From: Streptomyces bottropensis ATCC 25435
GTDB lineage: Bacteria > Actinomycetota > Actinomycetes > Streptomycetales > Streptomycetaceae
Reading direction: 5' to 3'
Assembly (NCBI RefSeq): GCF_000383595.1
Contig: NZ_KB911581.1
Location: 5,116,496-5,180,495, forward strand
Length of the DNA: 64,000 nucleotides
A program made the translations under genes and the position numbers. The notes beneath the pieces were generated by a model. That model was not told the DNA's origin and searched no databases. It saw only the letters and a program-made list of their open reading frames with translations. Positions within the stretch are counted from its first letter, which is position 1; each line of letters begins with the position of its first letter. Positions 33,997 to 43,175 of this stretch are shown here, piece by piece.

Positions 33997-35553
33997 ATGG
34001 CTCCCCTCTACGACATCGCCGTCGTCGGCTACGGACCGACCGGCCTCACCGCGGCGTCCCTGCTCGGCCGGCTCGGCCACCGGGTGGTGGTCTGCGAACG
34101 CTGGCCGGCCCTGTACGGACTGCCCCGGCTCACCCACATCGACGACGAGACCGCCCGCACCGTCCAGGCGGCGGGCGATGTCGACGAGGCGTTGCGCGAC
34201 TCGTCGATGTGTCAGTACCTGTGGGTCAACGGCAAGGGTGAGACCCTGGTGAACATCCCGGCGAACCCCAGTGGCCCGATGGGGTACCCGGATCACATCT
34301 CCATGTACCAGCCGGATGTGGAGAGCTCGATCGACAAGCGGCTGCGCGGCTACGGCACGGTCGACCTGCGTCAGGGTTGGGCGGTCACCGGCCTCGATCA
34401 GGACGACGACGGCGTGACCTTGCGCCTGCGCGGCTGGAACGCCGACGCGTACGCCGCCGACGGACCGCACGCAGATGTCCGGGCCCGCTATGTGATCGCC
34501 GCCGACGGCAGCCGCAGCGGGGTACGCGAACTGCTCGGCGTGGAGCGCCAGGACTTCGGCTTCAACGAGCAGTGGGTCAACGTCGACGCCGAGTGGCTGC
34601 GCCCCCAGCCGCCGGAGTTCGCGTACGGCACCCAGTACTGCGATCCCGCCCGCGGGCACATGACCATCAACATCGGTCACACCCGTCAGCGCTTCGAATT
34701 CGCCCTGCTGCCGGGCGAGACCCGCGAGGAGATGATGGAACCGGAGGCCGCCTGGCGACTCCTACGGGACTACCACGACCTGGGTCCGGAGGACGTGCGG
34801 ATCACCCGCCGGCTGGTCTACGGCTTCGAGGCGCGCATCGCCACTCGCTGGCGGACCGGCCGGGTCTTCCTGGCCGGCGACGCCGCCCACACCATGCCCC
34901 CCTACCTCGGCCAGGGAGCCTGCAGCGGCCTGCGCGACGCCACCAACCTCGCGTGGAAGCTGCACCTGGTACTCGGCGGCCTGGCACCGGACACGCTTCT
35001 GGACACCTACGAGAGCGAGCGCCGCCCGCACGTCACGATCCTCACCCACGCGGCGATCGGCCTCGGCAAGGTCGCCAATATGCATGACGTCGAGGCAGCG
35101 GCGGCCCGGGACGCGGCCTTCTTCGCCGGTAAGGTGCCCCCTCCGCCCCCATTCCCGCCCCTTGCCCACGGAGTGCTGCGGCCGGGCACGGACGCGCCGG
35201 TCGGCACCCTCACACCGCAGGGCCGCATCCGTCTGCCCGACGGGCGCACCGGGCGCTTCGACGACCTGACCGGATACGGCTTCGCCCTGGTCACGGCCGA
35301 GGATCCCACCGCCGCCCTCGGGCCGGAGCGGCTCGCCCTGCTGGAGCGCCTGGGTTGCGCCGTGGTCGTCCTCGACACGGTCGACGACCTCGACGGACGT
35401 CACCGGGAGTACCTCCAACTGCTCGGCGCGGTCGCGTATCTGGCGCGCCCGGACTTCGTCCTGTTCGGCACCGCCGTCGACAGCACCGGCATCGGCGCGC
35501 TCGTCGACGCCCTCGACACCGCGCTGACCGCGCCCGTGAAGGTGATGGCATGA
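33997..35553 (+). CDS. FAD-dependent aromatic hydroxylase (MhpA/PheA group)
   Basis: 518 aa class A flavoprotein hydroxylase. FAD site AVVGYGPTGLTAASLLGRLG, the DG motif near YVIAADGSRSGVRELL, and VFLAGDAAHTMPPYLGQGAC binding FAD ribityl. The C-terminal thioredoxin-like domain is that of phenol hydroxylase / MhpA types. The ATG follows GGAGG. First gene of an operon ending in hydroxyquinol dioxygenase and maleylacetate reductase, so the likely reaction is hydroxylation of a resorcinol-type ring towards hydroxyquinol. The natural substrate may be an alkyl or acyl derivative. Confidence 0.88.
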   Translation: MAPLYDIAVVGYGPTGLTAASLLGRLGHRVVVCERWPALYGLPRLTHIDDETARTVQAAGDVDEALRDSSMCQYLWVNGKGETLVNIPANPSGPMGYPDHISMYQPDVESSIDKRLRGYGTVDLRQGWAVTGLDQDDDGVTLRLRGWNADAYAADGPHADVRARYVIAADGSRSGVRELLGVERQDFGFNEQWVNVDAEWLRPQPPEFAYGTQYCDPARGHMTINIGHTRQRFEFALLPGETREEMMEPEAAWRLLRDYHDLGPEDVRITRRLVYGFEARIATRWRTGRVFLAGDAAHTMPPYLGQGACSGLRDATNLAWKLHLVLGGLAPDTLLDTYESERRPHVTILTHAAIGLGKVANMHDVEAAAARDAAFFAGKVPPPPPFPPLAHGVLRPGTDAPVGTLTPQGRIRLPDGRTGRFDDLTGYGFALVTAEDPTAALGPERLALLERLGCAVVVLDTVDDLDGRHREYLQLLGAVAYLARPDFVLFGTAVDSTGIGALVDALDTALTAPVKVMA

Positions 35554-36638
35554 CCGAGAAGCAGGAAACGCCCACGCTGCCGCCTCTGGTCGCCGCCCAG
35601 CACCGGGCCATGCCCTTCACCCGGCTCACCGACTGCGGCATGGATCCCGCCGATGCCCGCCGCCTGCTCGCCGACACCGCGGCCGGGACACCGTGGCCGG
35701 ACGCCGCTGCGACCCTTGCTGAGCAACAGCTCGAACGGGCCCGGCGCGCGCAGGAGTCGGGACACCGCACGACCGCCCGGCAGGCATACCGGTTCGCCGC
35801 CGCGGCCCTGATGTTCGCGCAGATGGCGTACCAGACCGACACCCCGGAGAAACGGGAGCTGTACGCCCGGCACACGGCCGTGGTCGCCGCTCTCGCACCC
35901 TGGGTGGAGCGTGTGGAGATCCCGCACCGCGACGGCGTTCTCGGCGGCTGGCTGTGCCTGCCGACCGGCACGCCCCGCGCCACCGTGATCGTGTGGGGTG
36001 GGCTCAGCAGCTGGGGGGCCGCGTATCTGCCGGTAGCCGAGGCCTACACCGCGCGCGGCCTGGCCTGTCTGCTGGTGGAAGGGCCTGGCCAGGGCGAGTC
36101 ACGGCTGCGCCACGGGCTGTACGTCGATGCACGCGTCATCGACGGCTTCGCCGGCTTCGTCGACGTGGTCGAGGTCGATCCTCGCCTCGGCGGCCCCATC
36201 GGTGTCCAGGGCATCAGTTTCGGCGGTCTGTTCGCCGCCCATCTGGCCGCGGCGGACTCGCGCGTCGCCGCGGTGGTCGTCAACGGTGCTCCGGCGGCAC
36301 CCGCCGTCCCCGAATTCCGTACCGCCCGCGAGCAGATGTCAGCCGTGGTCGGCACGGACGAGCCGGGCCAGGTGACCGAGGTCATGGACAGCCTGCGCTT
36401 CGACCCGGACAAGCACCGCATCACCTGCCCGCTGCTCCTGCTGCACGGCGGCCAGGACCCCCTGGTTCGCTACGAGGAGCAGGAGCCGTTCCTGCGAGCC
36501 GCCGACCCCGCCACCTCCACGGTGCGGATCTGGCCCGACGGCGAGCACACCCTCTACAACCACGCGGCCGAACGCGACGCGCTCACCGGAGACTGGTTGA
36601 CCGACCATCTCGTCGGCCGGGGCACCCCCGAGAGTTAG
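35550..36638 (+). CDS. Alpha/beta hydrolase, possible C-C bond hydrolase
   Basis: 362 aa. A helical N-terminal domain (1-120), then the hydrolase fold with nucleophile GISFGG (Ser223), acid HGGQDP (Asp303) and base DGEHTLY (His333). The domain layout recalls FrsA-like proteins and 2,6-dihydroxypseudooxynicotine hydrolase, which cuts an aryl-ketone C-C bond. The ATG overlaps the hydroxylase stop. Placed between the hydroxylase and ring-cleavage genes, it may remove an acyl side chain before ring opening. An esterase role is the alternative. Confidence 0.78.
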   Translation: MTEKQETPTLPPLVAAQHRAMPFTRLTDCGMDPADARRLLADTAAGTPWPDAAATLAEQQLERARRAQESGHRTTARQAYRFAAAALMFAQMAYQTDTPEKRELYARHTAVVAALAPWVERVEIPHRDGVLGGWLCLPTGTPRATVIVWGGLSSWGAAYLPVAEAYTARGLACLLVEGPGQGESRLRHGLYVDARVIDGFAGFVDVVEVDPRLGGPIGVQGISFGGLFAAHLAAADSRVAAVVVNGAPAAPAVPEFRTAREQMSAVVGTDEPGQVTEVMDSLRFDPDKHRITCPLLLLHGGQDPLVRYEEQEPFLRAADPATSTVRIWPDGEHTLYNHAAERDALTGDWLTDHLVGRGTPES

Positions 36639-36647
36639 GGACACCAG

Positions 36648-37517
36648 GTGGACTTCACCGTCGAGACCGCCACCGACGCCGTGGTGAGCAGCTTCCGGGA
36701 GACCAAGGACCAGCGCCTGCGGCAGGTCATGGAGAGCCTGACCCGCCACCTCCACGACTTCGTGCGGGACATCGAACCCACGATGGCGGAATGGGAAGCC
36801 GCGATCGAGTTCCTCACCGCCGTCGGCCACAAGTGCGACGACACCCGCCAGGAGTTCGTCCTGCTCTCCGACGTCCTGGGCGTCTCCATGCTCGTCGAGA
36901 CCCTGAACGGAGCCGAACACGGAACCGAGAGCACCGTCCTGGGTCCCTTCCACATGACCGTCTCGCCGCACCGCGAACTCGGCGACACCATCGACCTGTT
37001 GGGCACCGGCCCCCCGTGCGTCATCTCCGGCCGGGTCACGAGCGCCGACGGCACATCCCTGCCCGATGCCGAACTCGACGTCTGGCAGTGCACCGAGGAA
37101 GGCTTCTACGACGTGCAGCAGCCCGACGTGCAGCCACCGGGCAACGGGCGCGGTCTGTTCCGTACGGACGAGGAGGGCCGCTTCTGGTTCCGCGGCGTCG
37201 TCCCCTCGCACTACCCGATCCCGACCGACGGCCCGGTCGGCGGCCTGCTCCGCGCCACCGGCCGGCATCCCTACCGGCCCGCCCATGTGCACTTCATCGC
37301 GCGTGCCGACGGCCATCGGCCTGTCACCACCCACGCGTTCGTGGCGGGCAGCCCGTACATCGATTCCGACGCGGTCTTCGCCGTGAAACACGGCCTCATC
37401 ACCGACTTCACCGAGTCGCATGACGAGCGGGACGCCGAACGCTTCGCCGTGACGGCGCCCTTCACCCACGCCACGTTCGACGTCGTCCTGGCCACAGCAC
37501 CGGAGGCCGCACCGTGA
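36648..37517 (+). CDS. Hydroxyquinol 1,2-dioxygenase (intradiol)
   Basis: 289 aa. Fe(III) ligands fit Tyr154 (GFYDVQ), Tyr189 (SHYPIP), His213 and His215 (RPAHVHF). The N-terminal helical dimer domain (1-95) is that of catechol/hydroxyquinol dioxygenases. The pairing with maleylacetate reductase favours hydroxyquinol (giving maleylacetate) over catechol. GTG at 36648, 9 bp after the hydrolase stop. Confidence 0.92.
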   Translation: MDFTVETATDAVVSSFRETKDQRLRQVMESLTRHLHDFVRDIEPTMAEWEAAIEFLTAVGHKCDDTRQEFVLLSDVLGVSMLVETLNGAEHGTESTVLGPFHMTVSPHRELGDTIDLLGTGPPCVISGRVTSADGTSLPDAELDVWQCTEEGFYDVQQPDVQPPGNGRGLFRTDEEGRFWFRGVVPSHYPIPTDGPVGGLLRATGRHPYRPAHVHFIARADGHRPVTTHAFVAGSPYIDSDAVFAVKHGLITDFTESHDERDAERFAVTAPFTHATFDVVLATAPEAAP

Positions 37518-38584
37518 CCACCCAGCAGCCGAGTTTCACCTACGAAGCCTTGCCCATGAGAGTGGTCTTCGGCGCCGGCAGCCTTGCCCGCATCCCGCAG
37601 GAGGCGGAGCAACTCGGCCTGCGCCGGCTGCTGGTGCTGTCCACCCCGGTGCAGGAGAAGCTCGCCGAGCAAGCCGAGACGCTGCTCGGAAAAGCCTGCG
37701 TCGGACGCTTCACCGAAGCCCGGATGCATGTGCCCGCCGACGTCGTCGCGGCGGCCGTCAAGGCCGCGCGTGAGGTCGGCGCGGACGGGTGTCTGGCCAT
37801 CGGCGGCGGTTCCACGATCGGCTTGGGCAAGGCCATCGCCCTGGAGACGGGGCTGCCCGTGATCAGTGTCCCGACCACCTACGCGGGCTCCGAGATGACC
37901 CCCATCTGGGGCCTTACCGAGAACGGCCGCAAACGGACCGGCCGCGACCGCTCGGTCCTGCCGCGCAGCGTGGTCTACGACCCCGAACTCACCCTCGGTC
38001 TCCCCATCGGCATGTCGGTGACCAGCGGCTTCAACGCCGTCGCCCACGCCGTCGAAGCCCTGTACGCCCCCGACGTCTCACCGATCATCTCCTTGATGGC
38101 CGAGGAAGGTGTCCGTTCTCTGGCCACGGCCCTGCCTGTCATCGTCGAGGACCCGCTGGGCCTTCAGGCGCGGTCGGACGCACTGCGGGGGGCCTGGCTG
38201 TGCGGATCCTGCCTGGGGGCCACCACGATGTCGCTGCACCACAAGCTCTGCCACATCCTCGGCGGCACCTTCGACCTGCCCCACGCCGAAACCCACACGG
38301 TCCTGCTCCCGTACGTCGCCGCCTTCAACCTCCCGTCGGCACCGGCAGCCGAACGCGCGCTGAGCCGTGCCCTGTCCACCGACGACGTGCCGGGGTACCT
38401 GGCCCGGACGAGCGTCGAACTCGGTGCCCCACGCTCCCTCGCCGACATCGGCCTGACCCAGGACGACGTGGACGAGGTCATCGGCCAGGCAGTGGACCGG
38501 CCGTATGCCAACCCGCGCCCGGTCACGTCCGATGCCCTTCGCCCTCTGCTCACGGCAGCGTTGAACGGCGCCCTCGCGCGCTGA
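37514..38584 (+). CDS. Maleylacetate reductase
   Basis: 356-aa Fe-type alcohol dehydrogenase-like fold. AIGGGSTIGLGKAIAL for NAD(P)H, PTTYAGSEMTPIWG, and the His cluster MSLHHKLCHILGG ... LPHAETH. Converts maleylacetate to 3-oxoadipate. The GTG overlaps the dioxygenase stop (GTGA). Last gene of the operon; 3-oxoadipate would leave to the central pathway encoded elsewhere. Confidence 0.94.
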   Translation: MTTQQPSFTYEALPMRVVFGAGSLARIPQEAEQLGLRRLLVLSTPVQEKLAEQAETLLGKACVGRFTEARMHVPADVVAAAVKAAREVGADGCLAIGGGSTIGLGKAIALETGLPVISVPTTYAGSEMTPIWGLTENGRKRTGRDRSVLPRSVVYDPELTLGLPIGMSVTSGFNAVAHAVEALYAPDVSPIISLMAEEGVRSLATALPVIVEDPLGLQARSDALRGAWLCGSCLGATTMSLHHKLCHILGGTFDLPHAETHTVLLPYVAAFNLPSAPAAERALSRALSTDDVPGYLARTSVELGAPRSLADIGLTQDDVDEVIGQAVDRPYANPRPVTSDALRPLLTAALNGALAR

Positions 38585-38843
38585 GGGAAGCTTCAGGTCC
38601 GTCTCCCGCACGGTGGCACCCCTGGCCGCACACGCACAGGCCGAAAGAACCGAGCACCACCTCCCGGGGTACGACCTGCCGTACGGCGGCCTCTGCGTCG
38701 TTTCGCCTGCTCAGGAGGCGGTCCCACGGGACCGGCAAGGCCCGGCGGAGACGCCGGGGCTGTTCACTCTGTTGTGGGGCCGTCGCTGCCATGACGATGA
38801 TCGCGCCGAGTGTGACGTGCGGCTGCAGCGCCGGTGCAGGTCT
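38585..38843. other. Gap between maleylacetate reductase and IclR gene
   Basis: 259 bp without a supported gene. It contains a 6-bp-arm palindrome GGTCCC-AC-GGGACC near 38725 of uncertain meaning. Confidence 0.3.
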
Positions 38844-38858
38844 GTTCATTCTATGAAC
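38844..38858. promoter_or_regulatory. IclR-type operator GTTCAT-TCT-ATGAAC
   Basis: 15-bp perfect inverted repeat 42 bp before the chosen IclR start. Length and placement are typical of IclR-family autoregulation. Confidence 0.65.
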
Positions 38859-38900
38859 CATGGGGTTACACCGGCCTGGAAGGAGCCCGATGATGGCCAG

Positions 38901-39710
38901 GTGAGGACACAAGACGGCGAGTCGGTTCTGGCGAGGGTCGTGCGGATCTTCGAGGCGTTCACGCCGGAGGAGCCCGCCCTGACCGTCTCGGAGGTCTCCC
39001 GGCGTGCGGGGCTGCACGTGGCGACTGCCTCGCGCCTGGTGGCCGAGCTGGTCTCCTACGGGTTCCTCACTCGGGACGCCGACCGCCGGGTGCGAAGCGG
39101 AGTGCGCCTGTGGGAACTGGCCACACGAGCCTCGCCCACCCTGTCGCTGCGCAACGCGGCCATGCCGTTCATGGAGGGCGTCCACGACGTCGTCGGCCAC
39201 CATGTGCAGCTCGGGGTGCTGGACGGCGACGAGGCGCTGTTCCTGGAGCGGCTGACGGCGCCGCGCGCCGTCATCAACTACACCCGCATCGCGGGCCGCC
39301 TGCCGCTGCACGCCTCCTCCAGCGGCCTGGTCCTCCTCGCCCACGGACCTGCTGACCTCCGTCGACGCGTGCTCGATGGACGCCTGCACCGCTACACCCC
39401 GAACACCCCCGCCACCACCGCGCGGCTGCGGGCCGTTCTGGCCGGTGTGCGGCAGCAGGGGTACGTGTACTGCCCGGGATATGTGCATCAGGACGCCCTG
39501 GGCGTGGCAGCGCCGGTGCGTGACGCGAGCGGTGAGGTGGTGGCCGCACTGGCGGTGATCGTCCCCAACGAGGCGGGGGCCTCGTCCGTCGTGCCCGTGG
39601 TGCGGGCGGCGGCACGCGGTATCTCCCGTGCGCTCGGGGCACCGGATGCTCCGAGGTGGGGCGGCCGAGAGCCTGGTGACTCACCTGACGGTGGGGCAAC
39701 GGCCGTATGA
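38901..39710 (+). CDS. IclR-family regulator
   Basis: 269 aa. HTH: LTVSEVSRRAGLHVATASRL, then the IclR effector domain (LPLHASSSGLVLLAHGP ... YCPGYVHQDALGVAAPV). GTG at 38901 is chosen; the in-frame ATG at 38853 lies inside the operator. A strong AAGGAG serves a four-codon ORF (38890-38904) whose stop overlaps this GTG, so translation may be coupled. Precedes the reductase/P450 operon and probably controls it. Confidence 0.84.
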   Translation: MRTQDGESVLARVVRIFEAFTPEEPALTVSEVSRRAGLHVATASRLVAELVSYGFLTRDADRRVRSGVRLWELATRASPTLSLRNAAMPFMEGVHDVVGHHVQLGVLDGDEALFLERLTAPRAVINYTRIAGRLPLHASSSGLVLLAHGPADLRRRVLDGRLHRYTPNTPATTARLRAVLAGVRQQGYVYCPGYVHQDALGVAAPVRDASGEVVAALAVIVPNEAGASSVVPVVRAAARGISRALGAPDAPRWGGREPGDSPDGGATAV

Positions 39711-39729
39711 CAGCCGGCGGATGTTCGTC

Positions 39730-39744
39730 TCTCACTGATTGAGA
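39730..39744. promoter_or_regulatory. Possible IclR site before the P450 reductase
   Basis: TCTCA-CTGAT-TGAGA, 15 bp with 5-bp arms, 66 bp before the reductase ATG. Different arms from the site at 38844, so the assignment is weak. Confidence 0.35.
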
Positions 39745-39810
39745 ATGCCGTCGCGCCCGCCCGTCGTCGCCGCGCATCCTGCGTGCAATCCAACGACGGG
39801 AGGCGGCAAC

Positions 39811-40818
39811 ATGGTCGGAACCAGCGTGGTCACGGATGCCGGAAGCGGCGGCGGTCCGGGACGGCCGGCGCCGAGGAGCGCGGCGACTCTGACCGTCTCC
39901 GCCAAGGAGGCCATCGCCGAGGGCGTCGTGTCACTCACCCTCACCCACGCGGACGGTTCCCGGCTCCCGGACTGGACACCGGGGTCCCACATCGACCTGC
40001 TGCTGCCCGAGGGGACGACCCGGCAGTACTCCCTGTGCGGCGACCGATGGGACCCGGGCACTTACAGGATCGCCGTGCTGCGGGAGCCCGCGGGCCGGGG
40101 AGGCTCCGCTTACATACACGACCGGTTGTGCCCGGGGGACCGCGTCGGGGTCGGCGGCCCACGCAATCACTTCCCCCTCGTACCGTCGGAGAAATACCTC
40201 TTCATCGCAGGCGGCATCGGCATCACGCCGTTGCTGCCCATGGTCCGGCAGGCCGAACTGCTCGGGGCGGACTGGCAGTTGCTCTACGGAGGGCGTACGC
40301 GGTCGTCCATGGCCTTTGGCGAGGAGCTGACGGCCGCCCACAGCGAACGGGTGCACATCGTGCCGCAGGACGAACTCGGGATGCTGGACCTGGCGGCCTG
40401 GCTGGGCACCCCGCGGCCGGACACCAAGGTGTACTCCTGCGGCCCGGCCCCGCTGCTCGCCGCCGTCGAAGCGGCCTGCGTGGCGTGGCCGCCGTACGCC
40501 CTGCGCACCGAGCGTTTCACCACCGCCGCGCGGACCCCGCCGGTCCGCAAGGCGTCCTTCGAGGTGGAACTGCGGCGCACCGGACGCACGACCACGGTCA
40601 CCCCGGACGTGTCCGTGCTGGAGGCGGTGCGCCGGACAGGGGCGGACGTGCTGTCCTCCTGCGAGCAGGGCACCTGTGGCACGTGTCTGACACCGGTGCT
40701 GGAGGGACAGCCGGACCACCGGGACTCGATTCTCGCCGACCACGAAAGGGCCGCGAACGACTGCATGTTCGTGTGCGTGTCGCGGTCCTGCGGCGACCGT
40801 CTCGTCCTCGATCTCTGA
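39811..40818 (+). CDS. Phthalate-dioxygenase-reductase-type oxidoreductase (VanB-like)
   Basis: 335 aa. Flavin domain with RQYSLCGDRWDPGTYRIAVL, NAD domain with FIAGGIGITPLLPMVRQAEL, and a C-terminal plant-type [2Fe-2S] domain with SCEQGTCGTC and a later Cys in CMFVC. The ATG follows GGGAGG. Followed directly by a P450, not an oxygenase alpha subunit, so it is probably a one-protein electron donor to that P450, like a split form of the P450RhF/CYP116B fusion. Confidence 0.88.
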   Translation: MVGTSVVTDAGSGGGPGRPAPRSAATLTVSAKEAIAEGVVSLTLTHADGSRLPDWTPGSHIDLLLPEGTTRQYSLCGDRWDPGTYRIAVLREPAGRGGSAYIHDRLCPGDRVGVGGPRNHFPLVPSEKYLFIAGGIGITPLLPMVRQAELLGADWQLLYGGRTRSSMAFGEELTAAHSERVHIVPQDELGMLDLAAWLGTPRPDTKVYSCGPAPLLAAVEAACVAWPPYALRTERFTTAARTPPVRKASFEVELRRTGRTTTVTPDVSVLEAVRRTGADVLSSCEQGTCGTCLTPVLEGQPDHRDSILADHERAANDCMFVCVSRSCGDRLVLDL

Positions 40819-40879
40819 GGCCGCTGGCCGCTGGCCGCTCTCTGACCTCTGAGACCTCTCCACTTCCCAAGGAGCCCTG

Positions 40880-42091
40880 ATGACCGAGGCACTGGAGCGG
40901 GCCGTCGTGCCGCCTGTCAGTGACGTCGACCCGTTCGCCCACGAGGTCCTGGTGGACCCCGAACCGCTGCACCGGGCGCTGCGCGAGGCCGGTCCGGTGG
41001 TCTACCTCTCCCGCCATGACGCGTACGCGCTGGCCCGCTACGAGCAGGTGCGTGCCGCACTGGTGGACTGGCAGCACTTCGAGTCGGGCTCGGGTGTGGG
41101 TCTGGCCAACTTCCGGCACGAGGAGCCGTGGCGCCCGCCGAGCCTGTTGCTGGAGGCGGACCCGCCCCGCCATGACGCTCCGCGCCGGGTGCTGCGGGAG
41201 ATCCTCGCCCCACCCGCCCTGCGTCGCCTGCGGGAGAACTGGCAATCCGTGGCGGAGGAAGTCGTCACGCAAGTCCTCGCACAGGGAGACGAGTTCGACG
41301 GTTTCACGGCGCTGGCAGAGGCGTTCCCCCTGCGGGCCTTCCCGGACGCGGTGGGCCTCGGGCCGGACGGCCGGGAGAACCTCCTGCCGTACGGCAACAT
41401 GGTCTTCAATGCCTTCGGCCCTCGCAACGACCTCGTCAAGCGGGACGCGCACCAGCTGGCCGAACTGTCGGCATGGGTCAACGCCCAGTGCCGGCGCGAG
41501 GCGTTGAGCGAGGACGGTTTCGGGGCTGCCATCTGGGCGGCCGTCGACCGTGGAGATCTCACGCACGAGCAGGCGCCGCTGGTGGTGCGCTCCCTGCTCT
41601 CGGCCGGTGTCGACACTACCGTGCACGGACTCGCGGCCTGCCTGTACGCCTTCGCCACCCACCCCGGGGAATGGCAACGGCTCCGGGAAAGGCCGGAGTT
41701 GGCGCGAGCCGCGTTCGACGAGGCGGTGCGCTGGCAGTCGCCGGTGCAGACCTTCTTCCGCACCGCCACCACCGACGTCACCGTCGCCGGCACGGTCATC
41801 CCCGCGGACACGAAGATCCTCATGTTCCTCGGCGCGGCCAACCGGGACCCGGACCGCTGGAACGACCCCGACCGCTTCGACCCGACCCGGGATCCCTCGG
41901 GCCACGTCGGCTTCGGCATGGGCATCCATCAGTGCATCGGCCAGCACGTGGCCCGGCTGGAGGCCGAAGCGCTGCTGACCGCGCTGGCCCGACGCGTCGA
42001 GCGGTTCGAGCTGACCGGCACTCCGCGCCGCCACCCCAACAACACCCTGCGCTCATGGGCGTCCCTGCCCCTGCGCGTCCAGCCCGTGTGA
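40880..42091 (+). CDS. Cytochrome P450 (reductase-paired, system 2)
   Basis: 403 aa. Heme loop FGMGIHQCIGQH (Cys near 352), ExxR-type region DEAVRWQSPVQTFFR (E-x-x-R kept as EAVR), I-helix SAGVDTTVHG. 61 bp after a VanB-like reductase and 18 bp before a mycothiol-dependent formaldehyde dehydrogenase relic. That order suggests aromatic O-demethylation releasing formaldehyde, by analogy with the guaiacol demethylase GcoAB of actinobacteria. Confidence 0.9.
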   Translation: MTEALERAVVPPVSDVDPFAHEVLVDPEPLHRALREAGPVVYLSRHDAYALARYEQVRAALVDWQHFESGSGVGLANFRHEEPWRPPSLLLEADPPRHDAPRRVLREILAPPALRRLRENWQSVAEEVVTQVLAQGDEFDGFTALAEAFPLRAFPDAVGLGPDGRENLLPYGNMVFNAFGPRNDLVKRDAHQLAELSAWVNAQCRREALSEDGFGAAIWAAVDRGDLTHEQAPLVVRSLLSAGVDTTVHGLAACLYAFATHPGEWQRLRERPELARAAFDEAVRWQSPVQTFFRTATTDVTVAGTVIPADTKILMFLGAANRDPDRWNDPDRFDPTRDPSGHVGFGMGIHQCIGQHVARLEAEALLTALARRVERFELTGTPRRHPNNTLRSWASLPLRVQPV

Positions 42092-42109
42092 GCAGGAGGG
42101 GATCCAGCA

Positions 42110-43076
42110 ATGTCCCAGCAGGTACGAGGCGTCGTCGCGAGGGCGCAGGGCGAGCCGGTCGCCATCGAGACGATCGTGATCCCCGATCCGGGGCCGGCGG
42201 AGGCGGTGGTAAGCATCCAGGCGTGCGGGGTGTGTCACACCGACCTCCACTACCGGGAGGGCGGCATCAACGACGAGTTCCCGTTCCTGCTCGGCCACGA
42301 GGCGGCCGGGATCGTCGAGTCGATCGGTGAGGGCGTCACGGACGTGACGCCCGGCGACTTCGTGATCCTCAACTGGCGTGCCGTGTGCGGCCAGTGCCGG
42401 GCGTGTCTGCGCGGCAGGCCCTGGTACTGCTTCGACACCCACAACGCCGGGCAGAAGATGACTCTGCTGGACGGCACGGAGCTGTCTGCGGCGCTGGGCA
42501 TCGGCGCGTTCGCGGAGAAGACGCTGGTGGCGGCCGGGCAGTGCACCAAGGTCGACCCGGCCGCGTCGCCGGCCGCAGCAGGCCTGCTGGGCTGTGGCGT
42601 GATGGCGGGCATCGGCGCGGCGATCAACACCGGCGACGTCGGGCGTGGTGACAGCGTGGCGGTCATCGGCTGCGGCGGCGTCGGTGACGCTGCGATCGCC
42701 GGGTCCCGGCTGGCGGGCGGCGCGAAGATCATCGCGGTGGACATCGACTCATCGAGGCGGTCGGCAGCCCGGAGACGTACCGGCCTTCTACGCCCGCGAC
42801 CTGGCCGGGACGGTCGTCCTCGTCGGCGTACCCACGCCCGAAATGGCACTCGAACTGCCGCTGCTGGAAGTCTTCGGCCGCGGCGGGGTGCTGAAGTCCT
42901 CCTGGTACGGCGACTGCCTGCCCGGCCGCGACTTCCCCATGCTCATCGACCTCTATCTGCAGGGCCGTCTCGACCTGGACGCCTTCGTCACCGAGACCAT
43001 CGCACTGGACGATGTGGAGAAGGCCGTGGAGCGGATGCACGGTGGCGAGGTGCTGCGCTCGGTGGTGGTGCTGTGA
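42110..43076 (+). pseudogene. S-(hydroxymethyl)mycothiol dehydrogenase, broken
   Basis: Zn alcohol dehydrogenase of the mycothiol-dependent formaldehyde dehydrogenase type (MscR/FadH). GVCHTDLHYREGGINDEFPF, the structural Zn motif CGQCRACLRGRPWYC and GCGGVGDAAIAGSRLAGGAK are intact. After AVDIDSS (about 42750) roughly 38 codons are missing and the frame shifts; a second shift near 42775 leads into AFYARDLAGTVVLVGVPTPE, running to the normal end at 43076. As printed it cannot make an active enzyme. Resequencing would exclude assembly error. Confidence 0.85.
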
Positions 43077-43175
43077 TGGCCGGTGCCCGCGTCGAACGTC
43101 TCGTCACCTCGGGGACGTTTCCCTGGACGGCGGTACCTGGGACGTCGACGACAACGTCTGGATCGCACGCCGAGG
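43077..43175 (+). pseudogene. MBL-fold hydrolase N-terminal remnant
   Basis: MAGARVERLVTSGTF, then after a frameshift SLDGGTWDVDDNVWI, the start of the metallo-beta-lactamase-fold protein that often follows mscR and is thought to hydrolyse S-formylmycothiol. No HxHxD metal motif remains. Confidence 0.6.
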
